From assembly GCA_030426355.1 (NCBI GenBank), contig JAUHYQ010000002.1:554329-618328 (forward strand): 64,000 nucleotides of DNA. The letters run 5' to 3'. The DNA comes from Gammaproteobacteria bacterium. GTDB taxonomy: Bacteria; Pseudomonadota; Gammaproteobacteria; Steroidobacterales; GCA-2729495. The notes under the pieces were generated by a model that saw only the letters and a list, made by a program, of their open reading frames with translations, was not told the origin of the DNA and did not search any database. This document shows positions 53,389 through 63,664 of this stretch, piece after piece (position 1 is the stretch's first letter; every line of letters starts with the position of its first letter). A program made the position numbers and the translations under genes.

Positions 53389-55038
53389 ATGAGCACTTTC
53401 CACCTGATTAACGTATGGACAGACTCGGAGCCTGGGCCGGGCGGTTTTGTGCCCATGACGGATTCGCTGCTTTGGTTGCCGACTGATTTTCACGCCGGTC
53501 ATGCCGCGCCGGCATACGTTTTTCTGCATCGGTGGGGTGGCTATCCGTACGACCCTGAAGTGCTGTCGCTGGGCCCGCGTCTGGCGGACAAGGGGTTCGG
53601 CTTTCTTGCCCTTTGTATGCGCCGAAGGGGTATGGAAGGGCAGCTCAATGCCATGCCCGACGATGATTTGCGCGACATCAAACTGGCCGTGGATTATTTA
53701 TACGCGCAGGGCTGCCGCAAGATATTTCTGATTGGTCAGGAGCTCGGCGGATTTTCCGCTCTTCGTTACCAAAGCAAGCACCGTGATCGACGCGTAGCCG
53801 GGTTGATCTGGCTGGACGCCGTCGACGAGCCCTCCGCGTTGTTGCGGCAGGCTGTTGATGAGGGTGATTATCAACAAGCCTTCACGGATGCCAGCATAGC
53901 TGCGCGCCAGGGTGCTGCGATGGATGTACGGATTGACTTGTTTCCGGAAAACGGCCCCGCCGTTACGCAGCAGTCACTGGCCTTCCTGAGCTGGTGGGCA
54001 CCCGCGGCGGCGATGAGCCTGCGGCGCAATCTCGATGATTTGACGACACCGCTAACGGTATTTAATGAATCGGCAAGGCCCGTTCCTGAGCCACTTGCCG
54101 GCCACGAACAGCCCGTTCCGAATGAACATTGCGTGGCGAGCCTGGTGCTCTGGGCAGAACAACACGGGGCTGCCCGAACAGCAGTCGTGCGACCGGAGGC
54201 CGTGACGATTGCAGCGGCAGGCAGACATTTTTTTGGCTTGTTGTGGCCACCGACGCCGACAGCCAATGCCAAACCCCGAACAGCGGTGTTGCTGGTTCAC
54301 GGTTTGACCAGTTCACCACTCAGCCCTCTGATCCGGCAGCTTGGCCCGGCGTTGGCTGCATCGGGCGCCGCCGTATTGGCAGGTGAGATGCGGCGCAGTG
54401 GCTGGGCAGGGCACGAGACTTCGATACTTGATAACGATCTCGATGATATTGAGCGCTGGGTGACATTGCTGGCCGAGCGCGGCTACAACCGCGTTGTGCT
54501 GGCCGGCGCCAGTATCGGCAGTATCAGCGTCGGACGCTACCAGTCGGTGCGTCAGCATCCCAATGTTGTGGCGCTGGCGCACCTGATGCCCACTGCGGAA
54601 TGTCCGGATTGGTTTCGCCTTGCTGCCGGTGAAGGCCCTTATGCCGATGCGGTTGCCAAGGCAAAGCAGGCGGTTGCTGCCGGGCGCGGCGCGCAGGCGT
54701 TGGTCGATGTGGATATCAGGCAGCCGCCCCCAAATCGATACGGCGGACGGTTTCGCTGGACTCAGCGTGCCGCCGCCTGGCTGAGCTGGTTCGGGCCGGA
54801 GGCCGACAGCCGCAATCGGGTACACATTGCCAATGCCACTGTGCCGTTGCTGTTGTTATCAGGCACTGCAGATTCCTACAACGATGCGGCGCGCTTTGCC
54901 GAGCTCCGGTCGGCTGCCGTCAATGCACCGTCCGTGGACGAAATCTGGTACCCGGATATTGATCACGGTCTGGTGGGTGTCGAAGAGCAAGTTGCGCACG
55001 ACATGATCAGCTGGATGCGAAAAATCGACGTACTCTGA
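53389..55038 (+). CDS. Tandem alpha/beta-hydrolase protein with one degenerate domain
   Basis: About 549 residues made of two alpha/beta-hydrolase-like halves (about 20-250 and 285-549) related by internal duplication; RYQS follows the nucleophile elbow in both. The second half has GASIG (Ser375), HGLTS (about 304) and a C-terminal DHG (His526). The first has GQELGG, with Glu118 in the nucleophile position, so it probably lacks hydrolase activity. No signal peptide. GGAG lies six bases before the chosen ATG. Substrate unknown; it could be a peptidase or esterase. Confidence 0.82.
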   Translation: MSTFHLINVWTDSEPGPGGFVPMTDSLLWLPTDFHAGHAAPAYVFLHRWGGYPYDPEVLSLGPRLADKGFGFLALCMRRRGMEGQLNAMPDDDLRDIKLAVDYLYAQGCRKIFLIGQELGGFSALRYQSKHRDRRVAGLIWLDAVDEPSALLRQAVDEGDYQQAFTDASIAARQGAAMDVRIDLFPENGPAVTQQSLAFLSWWAPAAAMSLRRNLDDLTTPLTVFNESARPVPEPLAGHEQPVPNEHCVASLVLWAEQHGAARTAVVRPEAVTIAAAGRHFFGLLWPPTPTANAKPRTAVLLVHGLTSSPLSPLIRQLGPALAASGAAVLAGEMRRSGWAGHETSILDNDLDDIERWVTLLAERGYNRVVLAGASIGSISVGRYQSVRQHPNVVALAHLMPTAECPDWFRLAAGEGPYADAVAKAKQAVAAGRGAQALVDVDIRQPPPNRYGGRFRWTQRAAAWLSWFGPEADSRNRVHIANATVPLLLLSGTADSYNDAARFAELRSAAVNAPSVDEIWYPDIDHGLVGVEEQVAHDMISWMRKIDVL

Positions 55039-55062
55039 TTGCTCGGGTGGTCTGTGTCTTTT

Positions 55063-55692
55063 TCAGGCTTGCGCGCTGGGCCGCATGCTTGCCGCGGCAT
55101 ACCATTTATCGAGAGCAGGGCGGGTGCGCATCGGGTTGACCCTTACCCAGCCGGCGAAATCGCACATGGCCAGCAGGCTGATGTCAGCCAGGGTGTATTC
55201 GTCCGTTGCCAGAAATTTACGATTGTTCAACTGGTCTTCCATGCGATCAAAGAACTGCTCCATGCGGTGGCGTCCGCGCTGGACGAGTTCCGGCATCTGC
55301 GGGTATTCGCGGTTGCCGGGTAGCGCCCGATTTTTGAAGCCCGGCGACAAATTACGCAGAACTTCCGCAATGGCAGACATGCCGTAGTGCTCAATGATGT
55401 TGTTCCACATCAGCACCTGGGCCCGACCGGACGGAGTGGTTCCCATCAAGGGTGGCTCCGGAAAAAGGCTGTCCAGATAGTGGCAAATGGCGACTGTTTC
55501 GGCGATATAGATGCCGTCGTCGGTTTCCAGCACCGGCACCGTCCCCGCGGGGTTTATCGCGAGAAATTCCGGCGAGAGCTGTTCCATAGCGAACAGGTCG
55601 ACATTGACCAGAGGGATGTCCAGTGATTTCTCGGCAAGTATCATTCTCGCCCGGCGTGGATTCGGGGCGCGGTTAAAGTCAAACAGACGCAT
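55063..55692 (-). CDS. Glutathione S-transferase family protein
   Basis: 209 residues: thioredoxin-like N-terminal half (MRLFDFNRAPNPRRARMIL; NPAGTVPVLETDDGIYIAET, with the cis-Pro and the ES/ET glutathione motif) and a helical C-terminal half (DEYTLADISLLAMCDFAGWV, with the capping Asp). GST and SspA-like subfamilies cannot be separated by these motifs. It might detoxify electrophiles or act on an unknown substrate. Confidence 0.86.
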   Translation of the reverse strand: MRLFDFNRAPNPRRARMILAEKSLDIPLVNVDLFAMEQLSPEFLAINPAGTVPVLETDDGIYIAETVAICHYLDSLFPEPPLMGTTPSGRAQVLMWNNIIEHYGMSAIAEVLRNLSPGFKNRALPGNREYPQMPELVQRGRHRMEQFFDRMEDQLNNRKFLATDEYTLADISLLAMCDFAGWVRVNPMRTRPALDKWYAAASMRPSAQA

Positions 55693-55730
55693 TGATTGGC
55701 ACCACCCCGGTCACGGTCGCTATATATGCT

Positions 55731-57365
55731 TCAGTCCGTGTCCGGCCCGGCTTGCTCCAGTTCCTTGCCTTCAGGGGTATCGGTGTATTGCTTGAAATTT
55801 TCCACGAACATGCCGGCCAGCTTGAGGGCTTTCTCGTCCCACTGACTGCGGTCTGCATACGTATCAGCCGGGTTCAGAATATCGCTGTCAACGCCCGGTA
55901 ATGCTGTGGGAATTGCCAGATTAAAGTAGGGCAGTTGCCGAGTCTCGGCTTTTTCAATGGAGCCGTCTAAAATGGCATCGATAATGCCGCGCGTGTCGCG
56001 AATAGAAATGCGTTTGCCGGTGCCGTTCCAGCCCGTATTCACCAGATAAGCCGTCGCGTTTACGGCCGCCATCCGTTTGTGCAGTACTTCTGCGTACTTA
56101 GTGGGATGGAGCGTCAGGAACGCGGCTCCGAAACACGCCGAGAATGTCGGGGTGGGTTCGGTAACGCCGCGTTCGGTACCTGCCAGTTTGGCGGTAAAGC
56201 CGGACAAAAAGTAGTATTGCGTTTGCGCCGGCGTAAGCTTGGCAACCGGCGGCAGCACGCCGAACGCGTCGGCAGTCAGGAATATCACCTTGCTGGCGTG
56301 GCCGGCTTTGGATACTGGTTTAACGATGTTTTCGATGTGATAAATCGGATAAGAAACACGCGTGTTCTCGGTGGTCGAATTGTCGTCGAAATCGATCGAC
56401 CCGTCGTCGCGAACCGTGACGTTTTCCAATAGCGCGTCGCGGCGGATAGCGTTGTAGATATCGGGCTCGGCTTCTTTGCTGAGTTTTATGGTCTTGGCGT
56501 AGCAGCCGCCCTCAAAATTGAAAACGCCATTGTCGTCCCAGCCATGCTCGTCGTCGCCGATCAGCTTGCGTTTCGGGTCGGTAGAAAGCGTGGTTTTACC
56601 AGTTCCAGACAAGCCGAAAAAGATTGCACAGTCGCCATCTTCGCCAACGTTGGCAGAACAGTGCATTGCCGCAATGCCTTGCAGCGGCAACAGGTAGTTC
56701 ATCACCGAGAACATGCCCTTTTTCATTTCCCCGCCATACCAGGTGCCGCCGATCAGCTGCATGCGTTCGGTCATGTTAAAAGCGACAAAGTTCTCTGAAT
56801 TGAGACCTTGCTCCTGCCACAGTCTGTTGACGGTTTTGGCGCCGTTCAGCACGACAAAATCAGGTTCGAATACGCTGAGTTCCTCTGCCGAGGGGCGAAT
56901 AAACATGTTTTTGACAAAGTGCGCTTGCCAGGCAACTTCGGTGACAAACCTTACCTTCAGACGCGTCGCCTCGTTGGCCCCACAATACAGGTCGACGACA
57001 AACAGTCGCTTGCCACTCAGTTGCTGGCCCACCAATTGCTTTAGGTGGTTCCAGACTTTCCCGTCAATTGGCTTGTTGTCATTCTTGCCTTGATCAGACC
57101 ACCACAGTGTGTCCCGAGTCGTATCGTCTCGAACAATGTATTTGTCTTTCGGTGAACGACCGGTAAATATGCCGGTTTGAACCGAAACCGCGCCCATGTT
57201 CGTGACTGTTCCAACCTCAAAGCCTTCCAGATCCGCACGGGTCTCTTCCGCGAACAGTTGCTCATAAGTCGGGTTGACGATGAGATCCACAGGGTTTTGT
57301 ATGCCGTAGCTGCCAAGAGCACTGATAAGGTCAGAGTGCTCGATGTTCACGGGAGAGGTATTCAT
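55731..57365 (-). CDS. pckA: ATP-dependent phosphoenolpyruvate carboxykinase
   Basis: Catalyses oxaloacetate plus ATP to PEP plus CO2, the entry step of gluconeogenesis. About 544 residues; PEPCK hallmarks are [12 protein letters not shown]-loop [11 protein letters not shown] (about 243-253), [20 protein letters not shown] and the ATP-adenine region [13 protein letters not shown]. It is the ATP-type, not GTP-type. ATG 57365 gives [13 protein letters not shown]; a further ATG seven codons upstream is less likely. A 341-bp gap precedes it. Confidence 0.96.
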   Translation of the reverse strand: MNTSPVNIEHSDLISALGSYGIQNPVDLIVNPTYEQLFAEETRADLEGFEVGTVTNMGAVSVQTGIFTGRSPKDKYIVRDDTTRDTLWWSDQGKNDNKPIDGKVWNHLKQLVGQQLSGKRLFVVDLYCGANEATRLKVRFVTEVAWQAHFVKNMFIRPSAEELSVFEPDFVVLNGAKTVNRLWQEQGLNSENFVAFNMTERMQLIGGTWYGGEMKKGMFSVMNYLLPLQGIAAMHCSANVGEDGDCAIFFGLSGTGKTTLSTDPKRKLIGDDEHGWDDNGVFNFEGGCYAKTIKLSKEAEPDIYNAIRRDALLENVTVRDDGSIDFDDNSTTENTRVSYPIYHIENIVKPVSKAGHASKVIFLTADAFGVLPPVAKLTPAQTQYYFLSGFTAKLAGTERGVTEPTPTFSACFGAAFLTLHPTKYAEVLHKRMAAVNATAYLVNTGWNGTGKRISIRDTRGIIDAILDGSIEKAETRQLPYFNLAIPTALPGVDSDILNPADTYADRSQWDEKALKLAGMFVENFKQYTDTPEGKELEQAGPDTD

Positions 57366-57706
57366 AGGGACGCGATGCCTTCTCAAAAATGTCTAGTTGT
57401 ATTCCGCAATGCCGATGCCCGAGGGCTCGGTATCGCCAGTCAGTGTTCTAATAGCGCAGGCAAGATTTCAGGCCGCGATGTGCAGGCCGCAATGTTAAAT
57501 CAATTGGCGGTGAAAAACACAGCGAAGTCAGGCAGCTAGACCGCGGATTATGTGTAAGACCGGAGCCACTGGCAGGCAATTAATTCCATCCGGCAGCGCA
57601 CCCCCCGGTACGACACTAAAAATGCGCTTAATATATTTTTCTAAGGCATTAATTGATAAAGAAAAATATATGCACCTCGGGTCGCTGCCGGTGTCGCCCC
57701 TATCGA
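57366..57706. other. 341-bp gene-free gap upstream of pckA
   Basis: No convincing gene is seen on either strand. It holds the pckA promoter region and the 3' end of the DUF1838 transcript, both on the minus strand. The notable feature is a 12-bp perfect inverted repeat at 57631-57671. The rest is unremarkable, and I cannot point to a good -35/-10 pair. Confidence 0.6.
57631..57671. repeat. AT-rich 12-bp inverted repeat
   Basis: ATATATTTTTCT (57631-57642) and its exact reverse complement (57660-57671) flank a 17-nt spacer. The stem is almost all A/T in a GC-rich neighbourhood. It could be an operator for pckA, a stabilising stem at the end of the DUF1838 transcript, or a DNA-bending site. No GC stem plus T-run makes a classical terminator unlikely. 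Confidence 0.6.
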
Positions 57707-58564
57707 CTACTTTGCACGTCGCTCATCGATCATCTTTTTAAATACACCTGCGGAACTGGTCATTTGCGGGCCGTTCCATTCGGTTGGCGCCGTCAGGTAT
57801 TCAGCGTGATTTTTTTCAATGTAGCTCAGTATCGGCTTTGGCAATTCAGACGGCCCCTCCATCAGTTTCATTGAGTGGCTGTGAAAAACCATTTTGCCGG
57901 GGGAGTTGCCCATTTCCATGAATGGCAGCCAGTCAGCGACGCGACTCCACGACATGGTGCAGTAGGCTGACGTGGTGTCCGCATCAAGTATGTCGCTTTT
58001 GCGCCCCATCAGGCCCCACAACTCTGCGTGTTGATCAATGTCGCCCGACGAATACAACGGGTAATCGGCACGGTTCATGGCCGCAGGGTGTTGAATAAAG
58101 AAGTTCCACTGAAACGCTACGTGATCGCCCACGCTGACGTAAGGGTAGGGCGGCGTTAGTGGACCAGGCCCTTTGAGAGAAAAAATGCCATTGACCGGAT
58201 CGTTGGCAATGTGCACAACCTCGACTTTGCGGCCGCCCAGAAACGGATTGTTCCATTCCTCGAGGATTTCGCCGGTGTCCGGGTCGAGGTAGTAGAGAAC
58301 CTCCCGGCTATATATACGGTAGACCCCGTCTTCCATTTTTTCGTAGCGACCTGAACCGAAGCCGAAGGTTCGGAAGCACTTGTAATTGCGTTCCTGCGGG
58401 ATCATTGCCCACGCCTGACCGGGAAAAGCAAAGAAAAAATCATCTCCGCTCAGATCGCCGCGCAGCTTAAGTAACGACATAAAGTTGGTTTCCGGATCAT
58501 CGAGATCCAGCACTGGGTCTTTATCGGTCTTGAGGCCGGAGGCGGGGAGTAGTCTAAGAGTCAT
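57707..58564 (-). CDS. DUF1838 family protein
   Basis: A 285-residue protein matching DUF1838, a family of unknown function. Recognisable stretches: ETNFMSLLKLRGDLSG, YYLDPDTGEILEEWNNPF, VGDHVAFQWNFFIQHPAAMN, TMSWSRVADWLPFMEMGN. Many family members in marine gammaproteobacteria lie in catabolic or steroid-related clusters, but nothing here shows that. No signal peptide. It lies 8 nt after folE and shares its transcript. The function should not be guessed. Confidence 0.82.
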   Translation of the reverse strand: MTLRLLPASGLKTDKDPVLDLDDPETNFMSLLKLRGDLSGDDFFFAFPGQAWAMIPQERNYKCFRTFGFGSGRYEKMEDGVYRIYSREVLYYLDPDTGEILEEWNNPFLGGRKVEVVHIANDPVNGIFSLKGPGPLTPPYPYVSVGDHVAFQWNFFIQHPAAMNRADYPLYSSGDIDQHAELWGLMGRKSDILDADTTSAYCTMSWSRVADWLPFMEMGNSPGKMVFHSHSMKLMEGPSELPKPILSYIEKNHAEYLTAPTEWNGPQMTSSAGVFKKMIDERRAK

Positions 58565-58572
58565 AAAGCTAT

Positions 58573-59292
58573 CTATCCGTTGGATGTTAGAAATTCGGCG
58601 CGCGTTTCGGGGTTGGCTTTAAACACGCCGCCCAGCGCTGTTGTGGTTGTTTCGCTGTTGCTGTCCATTACGCCACGTGCTTTTACGCAATAGTGAATAG
58701 CCGTCATTGTGACTGCCACATCACGTGTTTCCAGCAGCGCCTGCAGCGCACGCAGCACCTGCTCGGTGAGCCGTTCCTGCACCTGCGGACGCTGCGCAAA
58801 GAACCGCACAATACGGTTGATTTTCGACAGGCCGATGACTTTGTTTCGCGGTATGTAGGCCACGGTCGCCCTGCCGTCAATGGCCACAAAATGATGTTCG
58901 CAGGTCGACGACAGGGCTATGTTGCGAACCTTGATCATTTCGTCCACGTTCATCTTGTTCTCGATAACCGTTAATTTCGGGAAATTGGCGTAGTCCAGCC
59001 CGCCGAAAATTTCCTGAACGTACATCTTCGCAATACGCCGTGGGGTGTCTGCCAGACTGTCATCGCTGAGATCCAGCCCCAGGGTCTCCATTACCTCGAC
59101 GAAGTTGGCTTCGATGCGCGTTTTCTTTTCGTCAGCTGACAGCCCGGTCTGGATCATGGGGGTTTCGAGACCGCGGGCCAGAAGGGCATCGCGGACAAGT
59201 ATGGCTTCGGGGCGCAAATTCGCATCAGCGGATTTACGTGATCCGCCGCTGCTGCTCAGCTCGGCCACGCCTTGTTTGATGTGGTTGGTCAT
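58573..59292 (-). CDS. folE: GTP cyclohydrolase I
   Basis: Makes 7,8-dihydroneopterin triphosphate from GTP, the first step of folate and pterin synthesis. The C-terminal about 180 residues match FolE closely: HRIAKMYV-like [14 protein letters not shown], zinc ligands in STCEHHF and [28 protein letters not shown]. About 25 residues of low-complexity [11 protein letters not shown] precede the core, a longer N-terminus than E. coli. ATG 59292 has GAGG upstream; an in-frame TTG at 59307 overlaps that site and is rejected. Confidence 0.95.
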   Translation of the reverse strand: MTNHIKQGVAELSSSGGSRKSADANLRPEAILVRDALLARGLETPMIQTGLSADEKKTRIEANFVEVMETLGLDLSDDSLADTPRRIAKMYVQEIFGGLDYANFPKLTVIENKMNVDEMIKVRNIALSSTCEHHFVAIDGRATVAYIPRNKVIGLSKINRIVRFFAQRPQVQERLTEQVLRALQALLETRDVAVTMTAIHYCVKARGVMDSNSETTTTALGGVFKANPETRAEFLTSNG

Positions 59293-59383
59293 GGAATGAG
59301 TCCTCAAGAGACTGGATTTTACATGAACTTCAGGGCTCTACTGTGTGCCCGACCGCGTTGGTCAAGGGGTGGATGGTATTCGC

Positions 59384-61252
59384 CTAGCCCTCGGCGGCTT
59401 TCAGGGCCCCCGCCAGCAGCGTCCGGTAAAATCGGCTGCGCAAAGTCTTCGGATCATCGAGGCCCATGCGCTGCAGGCACTCCCGGGTGCCTTGTTCCTT
59501 ATGCCGGCCCAGACCACCGCGCCACACAGTAAACAATCCATGACCGGAGCCGGCTTGCTCCTTCAGTAATTCCAGTGCAACCACGAGTTTTTGCTCGACC
59601 TGAGAGTAGTCACTGCCAAGCGGAAAAGCGCCGATATGTCCGGCTGCATCGAAGGGTGCCAGCGCGGCGCGAAGTTTAGCCGGGAGATTGCTTCTGTACT
59701 GCACCGGTATTCGGTAGTTCGCCGCTATCTTCCCGGCTTCTTTAGCCTTGCGCAGCAGTGATTCCTGGAAACGTGAGTCGCAAATATTGAGCATAGCGGC
59801 AATCACTTCAGCATCACTTTTATCGCGAAGATCGGCGATACCGTACTCGGTAACCACGATGTCCCTGAGGTGCCGTGGCACAGTCAATTGCCCGTAAGAC
59901 CAGCGCAGGTTGGAATCTGTCTTGCCGCGGTGGGTTCGTGTTGCCCGCAGCGTGATCACTGATCGCGCACCTTCCAGCGCAAACGCCTGCGCAATAAAAT
60001 TATATTGCCCGCCGACACCACTGATCACCTGCCCATTTTCCAGCGTATCCGACACTACGCCGCCTATTAATGTGCACATCAGCGCGCTGTTGACAAAACG
60101 CGCATTGACGCGCTGCTGCGCCTTGATGTCCTCCTTGCCGCGTATCTGATTAATAAATGACACCGGCATCATGGCAATCGCACTGCGAGTATCGGGTGAG
60201 AGCTGGTCGAGTTTGCGATAGAACAAGGGGCTGCCAATAAAAAACCCGGCATGGAGCAATATGTTATCGACACGTCGCTGCAATACTCCCGCTGTGATCA
60301 GATCAAGAAATCCTTCGACCAGCATTTCACTCAGGCCATAAAGACCCTCCTGGAAGATGCCCTGTTGATCGAGCCCCGGCTCCGGGGCAGCGACCAGCGC
60401 CGCCAACAGTTCGCGGAATATTTGATTGTGCTGCTGCCGCAATATCAGTGCGTGAGCGATCGCGTCCCCGATCGCCCCAATGCCAATCTGCAAAGTGCCG
60501 CCATCCGGTATAAGTCGTGCAACATGTAACCCGATTGCATGATCTGCCATGCTGACCGGTTCATGCGGAGGCATGAATAATGGAAAGTCACAGGCAGGTG
60601 CATCCAGCAACATGTCAAAATCGCTGGCCGGTCTTTCAGCGGCGGCGCCCATGTAGGGCAGATGAGAATTCACCTGGCCCACGAACAGGCAATCCAGTTG
60701 CCCGGCTTTACGCCGGTCCATCAGATCGGGAGTGAGATCAGGATTGCAGCTCAGGCTGTAGTGCTCGGCGGGTTGGTTCTGTTTGCTGGCTTCCGGAGCT
60801 GCCACCAGCTGCGCGATGACATTTACGCCTGCCCGGACCAGGTAATCGGCTACCTGTGTGTAGTTCAGCGATACGTAATCCTGCTGAACTTGCGGATTAC
60901 GTATCCATCGGCCCGGCTGCAGAAAAAAATTGCGAACCCTGATATTCGAGGGCAGCGACATTTCCGTGAGCGCATCGACGTAACTGAGCTGCGGATAGCC
61001 GCCGAAGAACTGCGGCCCGAGCTGTTCCAGGAACCGTGCACTCAGTTCACTGTTTGCCCGAGGCTTGTCCAGTGTCAATGCGGTCAGGATGGTAAGCGAG
61101 ATAGTAGGGTCGGCAGCGGCGCGAGCGAACAGCGCATTGACAATATGACAGGCCTTTCCGAGCCCCAGCGGTAAGCCGAAGACGATGCGTTTACCAACGC
61201 GCTCAATGATCGCATCTACCAGTGTTTCAGGACTCGTGAATCGTTGCGGCAA
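59384..61252 (-). CDS. Acetyl-CoA hydrolase/CoA-transferase family protein
   Basis: 622 residues of the acetyl-CoA hydrolase/transferase family (SSCT-like two-domain fold). The C-terminal part has QVISGVGGQYNF, LRWSYGQLTVPRHLRDIVVTEYGIADL and the DLRDKS motif typical of the family. It is longer than typical 430-500 residue members, with an extra stretch in the N-terminal half. The CoA donor and acceptor are unknown; it may move CoA between acyl groups. It lies 36 nt after the isomerase gene on the same strand. Confidence 0.86.
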   Translation of the reverse strand: MPQRFTSPETLVDAIIERVGKRIVFGLPLGLGKACHIVNALFARAAADPTISLTILTALTLDKPRANSELSARFLEQLGPQFFGGYPQLSYVDALTEMSLPSNIRVRNFFLQPGRWIRNPQVQQDYVSLNYTQVADYLVRAGVNVIAQLVAAPEASKQNQPAEHYSLSCNPDLTPDLMDRRKAGQLDCLFVGQVNSHLPYMGAAAERPASDFDMLLDAPACDFPLFMPPHEPVSMADHAIGLHVARLIPDGGTLQIGIGAIGDAIAHALILRQQHNQIFRELLAALVAAPEPGLDQQGIFQEGLYGLSEMLVEGFLDLITAGVLQRRVDNILLHAGFFIGSPLFYRKLDQLSPDTRSAIAMMPVSFINQIRGKEDIKAQQRVNARFVNSALMCTLIGGVVSDTLENGQVISGVGGQYNFIAQAFALEGARSVITLRATRTHRGKTDSNLRWSYGQLTVPRHLRDIVVTEYGIADLRDKSDAEVIAAMLNICDSRFQESLLRKAKEAGKIAANYRIPVQYRSNLPAKLRAALAPFDAAGHIGAFPLGSDYSQVEQKLVVALELLKEQAGSGHGLFTVWRGGLGRHKEQGTRECLQRMGLDDPKTLRSRFYRTLLAGALKAAEG

Positions 61253-61288
61253 GAGAAACTCAGATTGTCGATATGTGTATCATTCGAC

Positions 61289-63664
61289 CTAGCGATTGTC
61301 GAGGCGGCTGTAATCCATCCAGCCCGCAAGGTGAGGTTGCTGTCGCGAGTAAATCTCATGCATTGCGTCGCTGTGCGCCCAGAAATCCTGGGACGTGCGA
61401 CGTATGCCGAAGCGGTCAATGAGCGCAGCGTAGTCTTCCTCATTGGCGAGGTTTGTCAGCATGCGAACCAATTCATCGAGTTCTGACTCGTTCACCTTGA
61501 GGAGTGCGTTCGGGTAGTCTCCGACCACACCGCGCGCCACGGTGATCGTGTCTTCGTCAGGCAGACGATTTTTCTGCTCGCGGAACAAACTGGTGATGTT
61601 TTTATGTGCCCGATTGCTGAGTATTGTGTAAATTGTCGGCAGGCCTTCATCCCCTTCGATGATAAGCAGCGTCGTTTCGGGCAGCTGCGTTGATGCTGTA
61701 CCCACGATGTTCTGAATCTTGGTGAGCGCCTGCAAGTGTTGCACAGGTGCCGAGCCGCGACTGAAATCAAAGTCCTGGTGCAGGGCTGAACCCAGGCGTG
61801 CACGGAGTTTTTCGAGCAACTCGTCTTTTGGTGTCGCCGTCAAGTATTGAATGTTGGGGGCTTCTGCCGGGTAGAACGCGACGCTCTCGAAATGCTGTTT
61901 TACTCTCTCGTTTGCGTCTCGATACCAGTAGTCTCGTAGCTCAAGTCGCGCATCAAGTGGCATAAGCATCAGGAAATTGTATTCACCTTCGATACGCAGG
62001 AAATCCATGTAAAGGCGCGTGTTGAGCTGATGCCCTACATTGCCGTACACGTCGAAATCGACGACGAGCAAGTAGTGAATGCGCTCTAACAAGGGATAGT
62101 CGATGATCCACGCTGTCTTGGGCGTATTGCCGACGAGCCCTTTAACGACCGCTGCGTTGTCGAAGTTTCTGAATACGGTCAAAGCGGCATGCGGGTTATC
62201 GCCATCGCCGTCCCAGACCAGTTCTTCGTTCAGCGCCATGTTGCCGTCAAAAATATTGCTCAGTGCGCTGCGTTTTGCATTCAGGTAATCGGCATTCAGT
62301 TTGGAGTATGTCGTCCAGTACGACAGCAGGCGCGCATTGCTGCCGTCGCTGCCCGGCAGCCGAAGGTTTGCACTTTGTTGCTCCACGAAGCCATCGATCG
62401 TCGGAATCGCTTCCGCATCCGGATCGACAAAGAGCACCCAGAAGTGGTCGTTAATGACATCAACAGCAACCTGGCCTCTGCAGACCGGGCCTTTGATGAA
62501 GCCTTCGATGATGAACTTTGCATCTTCCAGCATGAATCGATAGCGCGCGTTTGCTGGAATATCTTTGAAGGTGATGAACGGATTAATGTATTCGTGCGTA
62601 TAGCCCGGTAGTGCAGTCACTTCATACTCAGGCGTGAAAAAGAGCCTCTCCATCCAGTCCATGCGAGCTTCATTTAAAACATAGGGCAGGTGCGTCTTGG
62701 TGACCAGCGCTGATTCCGAGCGCTGCAGCCGGTAATAGACGCGGTCGACTCCAGGGTCACCATTGGGCCGGCGCGTTTTAACGATTGCTATGGGTTCGCC
62801 GGGCCCCGTGGTTGAGCGCACCAGTTTGAAATAGACGGCTGAACCAGGCTCTTCATCAAAATACAAATTCGCCAGAAACAGATGCTCATACAAATAGCGA
62901 CTCACGAGCTGCGCTTTGGCCGTATCTTGATTGAAAAAACGTTCCCAGCGCTCGACCTGATCTCGCAGCCCTTTAGACAGCGGTGGTGAGCTCGCCATGA
63001 AACCGCCATCGGCTACCCAGTCGCTTATTGTCTGCAATTCCGGCCCCGTCAGGCCCGGCAGCCCATAAGGCATGCCGGCAAGCGGGTTTTCAATGGCATA
63101 CGTATCAAAAGTTTCAACGCTCGGGCAACTGTTTGAGCGGTCGAGCGAAAAGTTGAACTGCTTGTCGCTCAGCGTTTTCGTGGTTGGCAGGGGGTGCTGA
63201 GCTTTGAGCAGTAAGGACTGATAAAGCAGACCAGCTTCGAGATTGCTCCTCGGGTCCTGACGTCGTTCATTAAGTACGGGCGAAAATCCGTCACGACGCC
63301 AGGCAGCCGTCAGTTGTTCATCGATAAACAGTCGCGTCGTCTTGGCCGCGAGCAGACGTGTCGAGCTGTACACCGGTTGCTGAGTCAACCCGCGGTCTAT
63401 GCCCTCGGCAGAGTCTAGATTCAGCTGACACGGTGCTTCGTAGCAGGCGTGACAACTAACGCAGCGAGCTTCCAGAATTGGTTTGACCTCGTTGTGATAA
63501 CGCTGACCGGCGGCGGTATCAGCGGCAACAAGGCGCGGCTGAATTTCAGGCTTACCGAACTTGCTGTTGTACTGGCTGACGCCGACCGCCGTGCAGCCGG
63601 ACAGGATGATCACTGCAGTAACCCAGTGCAGCGGACGAGCGAAAGCCGGTGTGCGAATTTTCAT
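61289..63664 (-). CDS. cti: Fatty acid cis/trans isomerase (heme c lipoprotein)
   Basis: A 791-residue periplasmic isomerase that converts cis- to trans-unsaturated membrane fatty acids under solvent or heat stress, best known from Pseudomonas. Lipobox ILSGC at Cys24, heme c motif CVSCH at 68-72, and the family's long C-terminal body. I use ATG 63664: it starts the signal peptide. A longer in-frame ATG at 63895 would run through the attachment-like site and terminator and is rejected. It is followed by the CoA-transferase gene. Confidence 0.9.
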   Translation of the reverse strand: MKIRTPAFARPLHWVTAVIILSGCTAVGVSQYNSKFGKPEIQPRLVAADTAAGQRYHNEVKPILEARCVSCHACYEAPCQLNLDSAEGIDRGLTQQPVYSSTRLLAAKTTRLFIDEQLTAAWRRDGFSPVLNERRQDPRSNLEAGLLYQSLLLKAQHPLPTTKTLSDKQFNFSLDRSNSCPSVETFDTYAIENPLAGMPYGLPGLTGPELQTISDWVADGGFMASSPPLSKGLRDQVERWERFFNQDTAKAQLVSRYLYEHLFLANLYFDEEPGSAVYFKLVRSTTGPGEPIAIVKTRRPNGDPGVDRVYYRLQRSESALVTKTHLPYVLNEARMDWMERLFFTPEYEVTALPGYTHEYINPFITFKDIPANARYRFMLEDAKFIIEGFIKGPVCRGQVAVDVINDHFWVLFVDPDAEAIPTIDGFVEQQSANLRLPGSDGSNARLLSYWTTYSKLNADYLNAKRSALSNIFDGNMALNEELVWDGDGDNPHAALTVFRNFDNAAVVKGLVGNTPKTAWIIDYPLLERIHYLLVVDFDVYGNVGHQLNTRLYMDFLRIEGEYNFLMLMPLDARLELRDYWYRDANERVKQHFESVAFYPAEAPNIQYLTATPKDELLEKLRARLGSALHQDFDFSRGSAPVQHLQALTKIQNIVGTASTQLPETTLLIIEGDEGLPTIYTILSNRAHKNITSLFREQKNRLPDEDTITVARGVVGDYPNALLKVNESELDELVRMLTNLANEEDYAALIDRFGIRRTSQDFWAHSDAMHEIYSRQQPHLAGWMDYSRLDNR

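Noticed and set aside
57550..57741. A 63-residue plus-strand frame in the gap before pckA.
   Set aside because: No ribosome binding site, no homology-like pattern, and it runs into the 3' end of the DUF1838 gene on the other strand.
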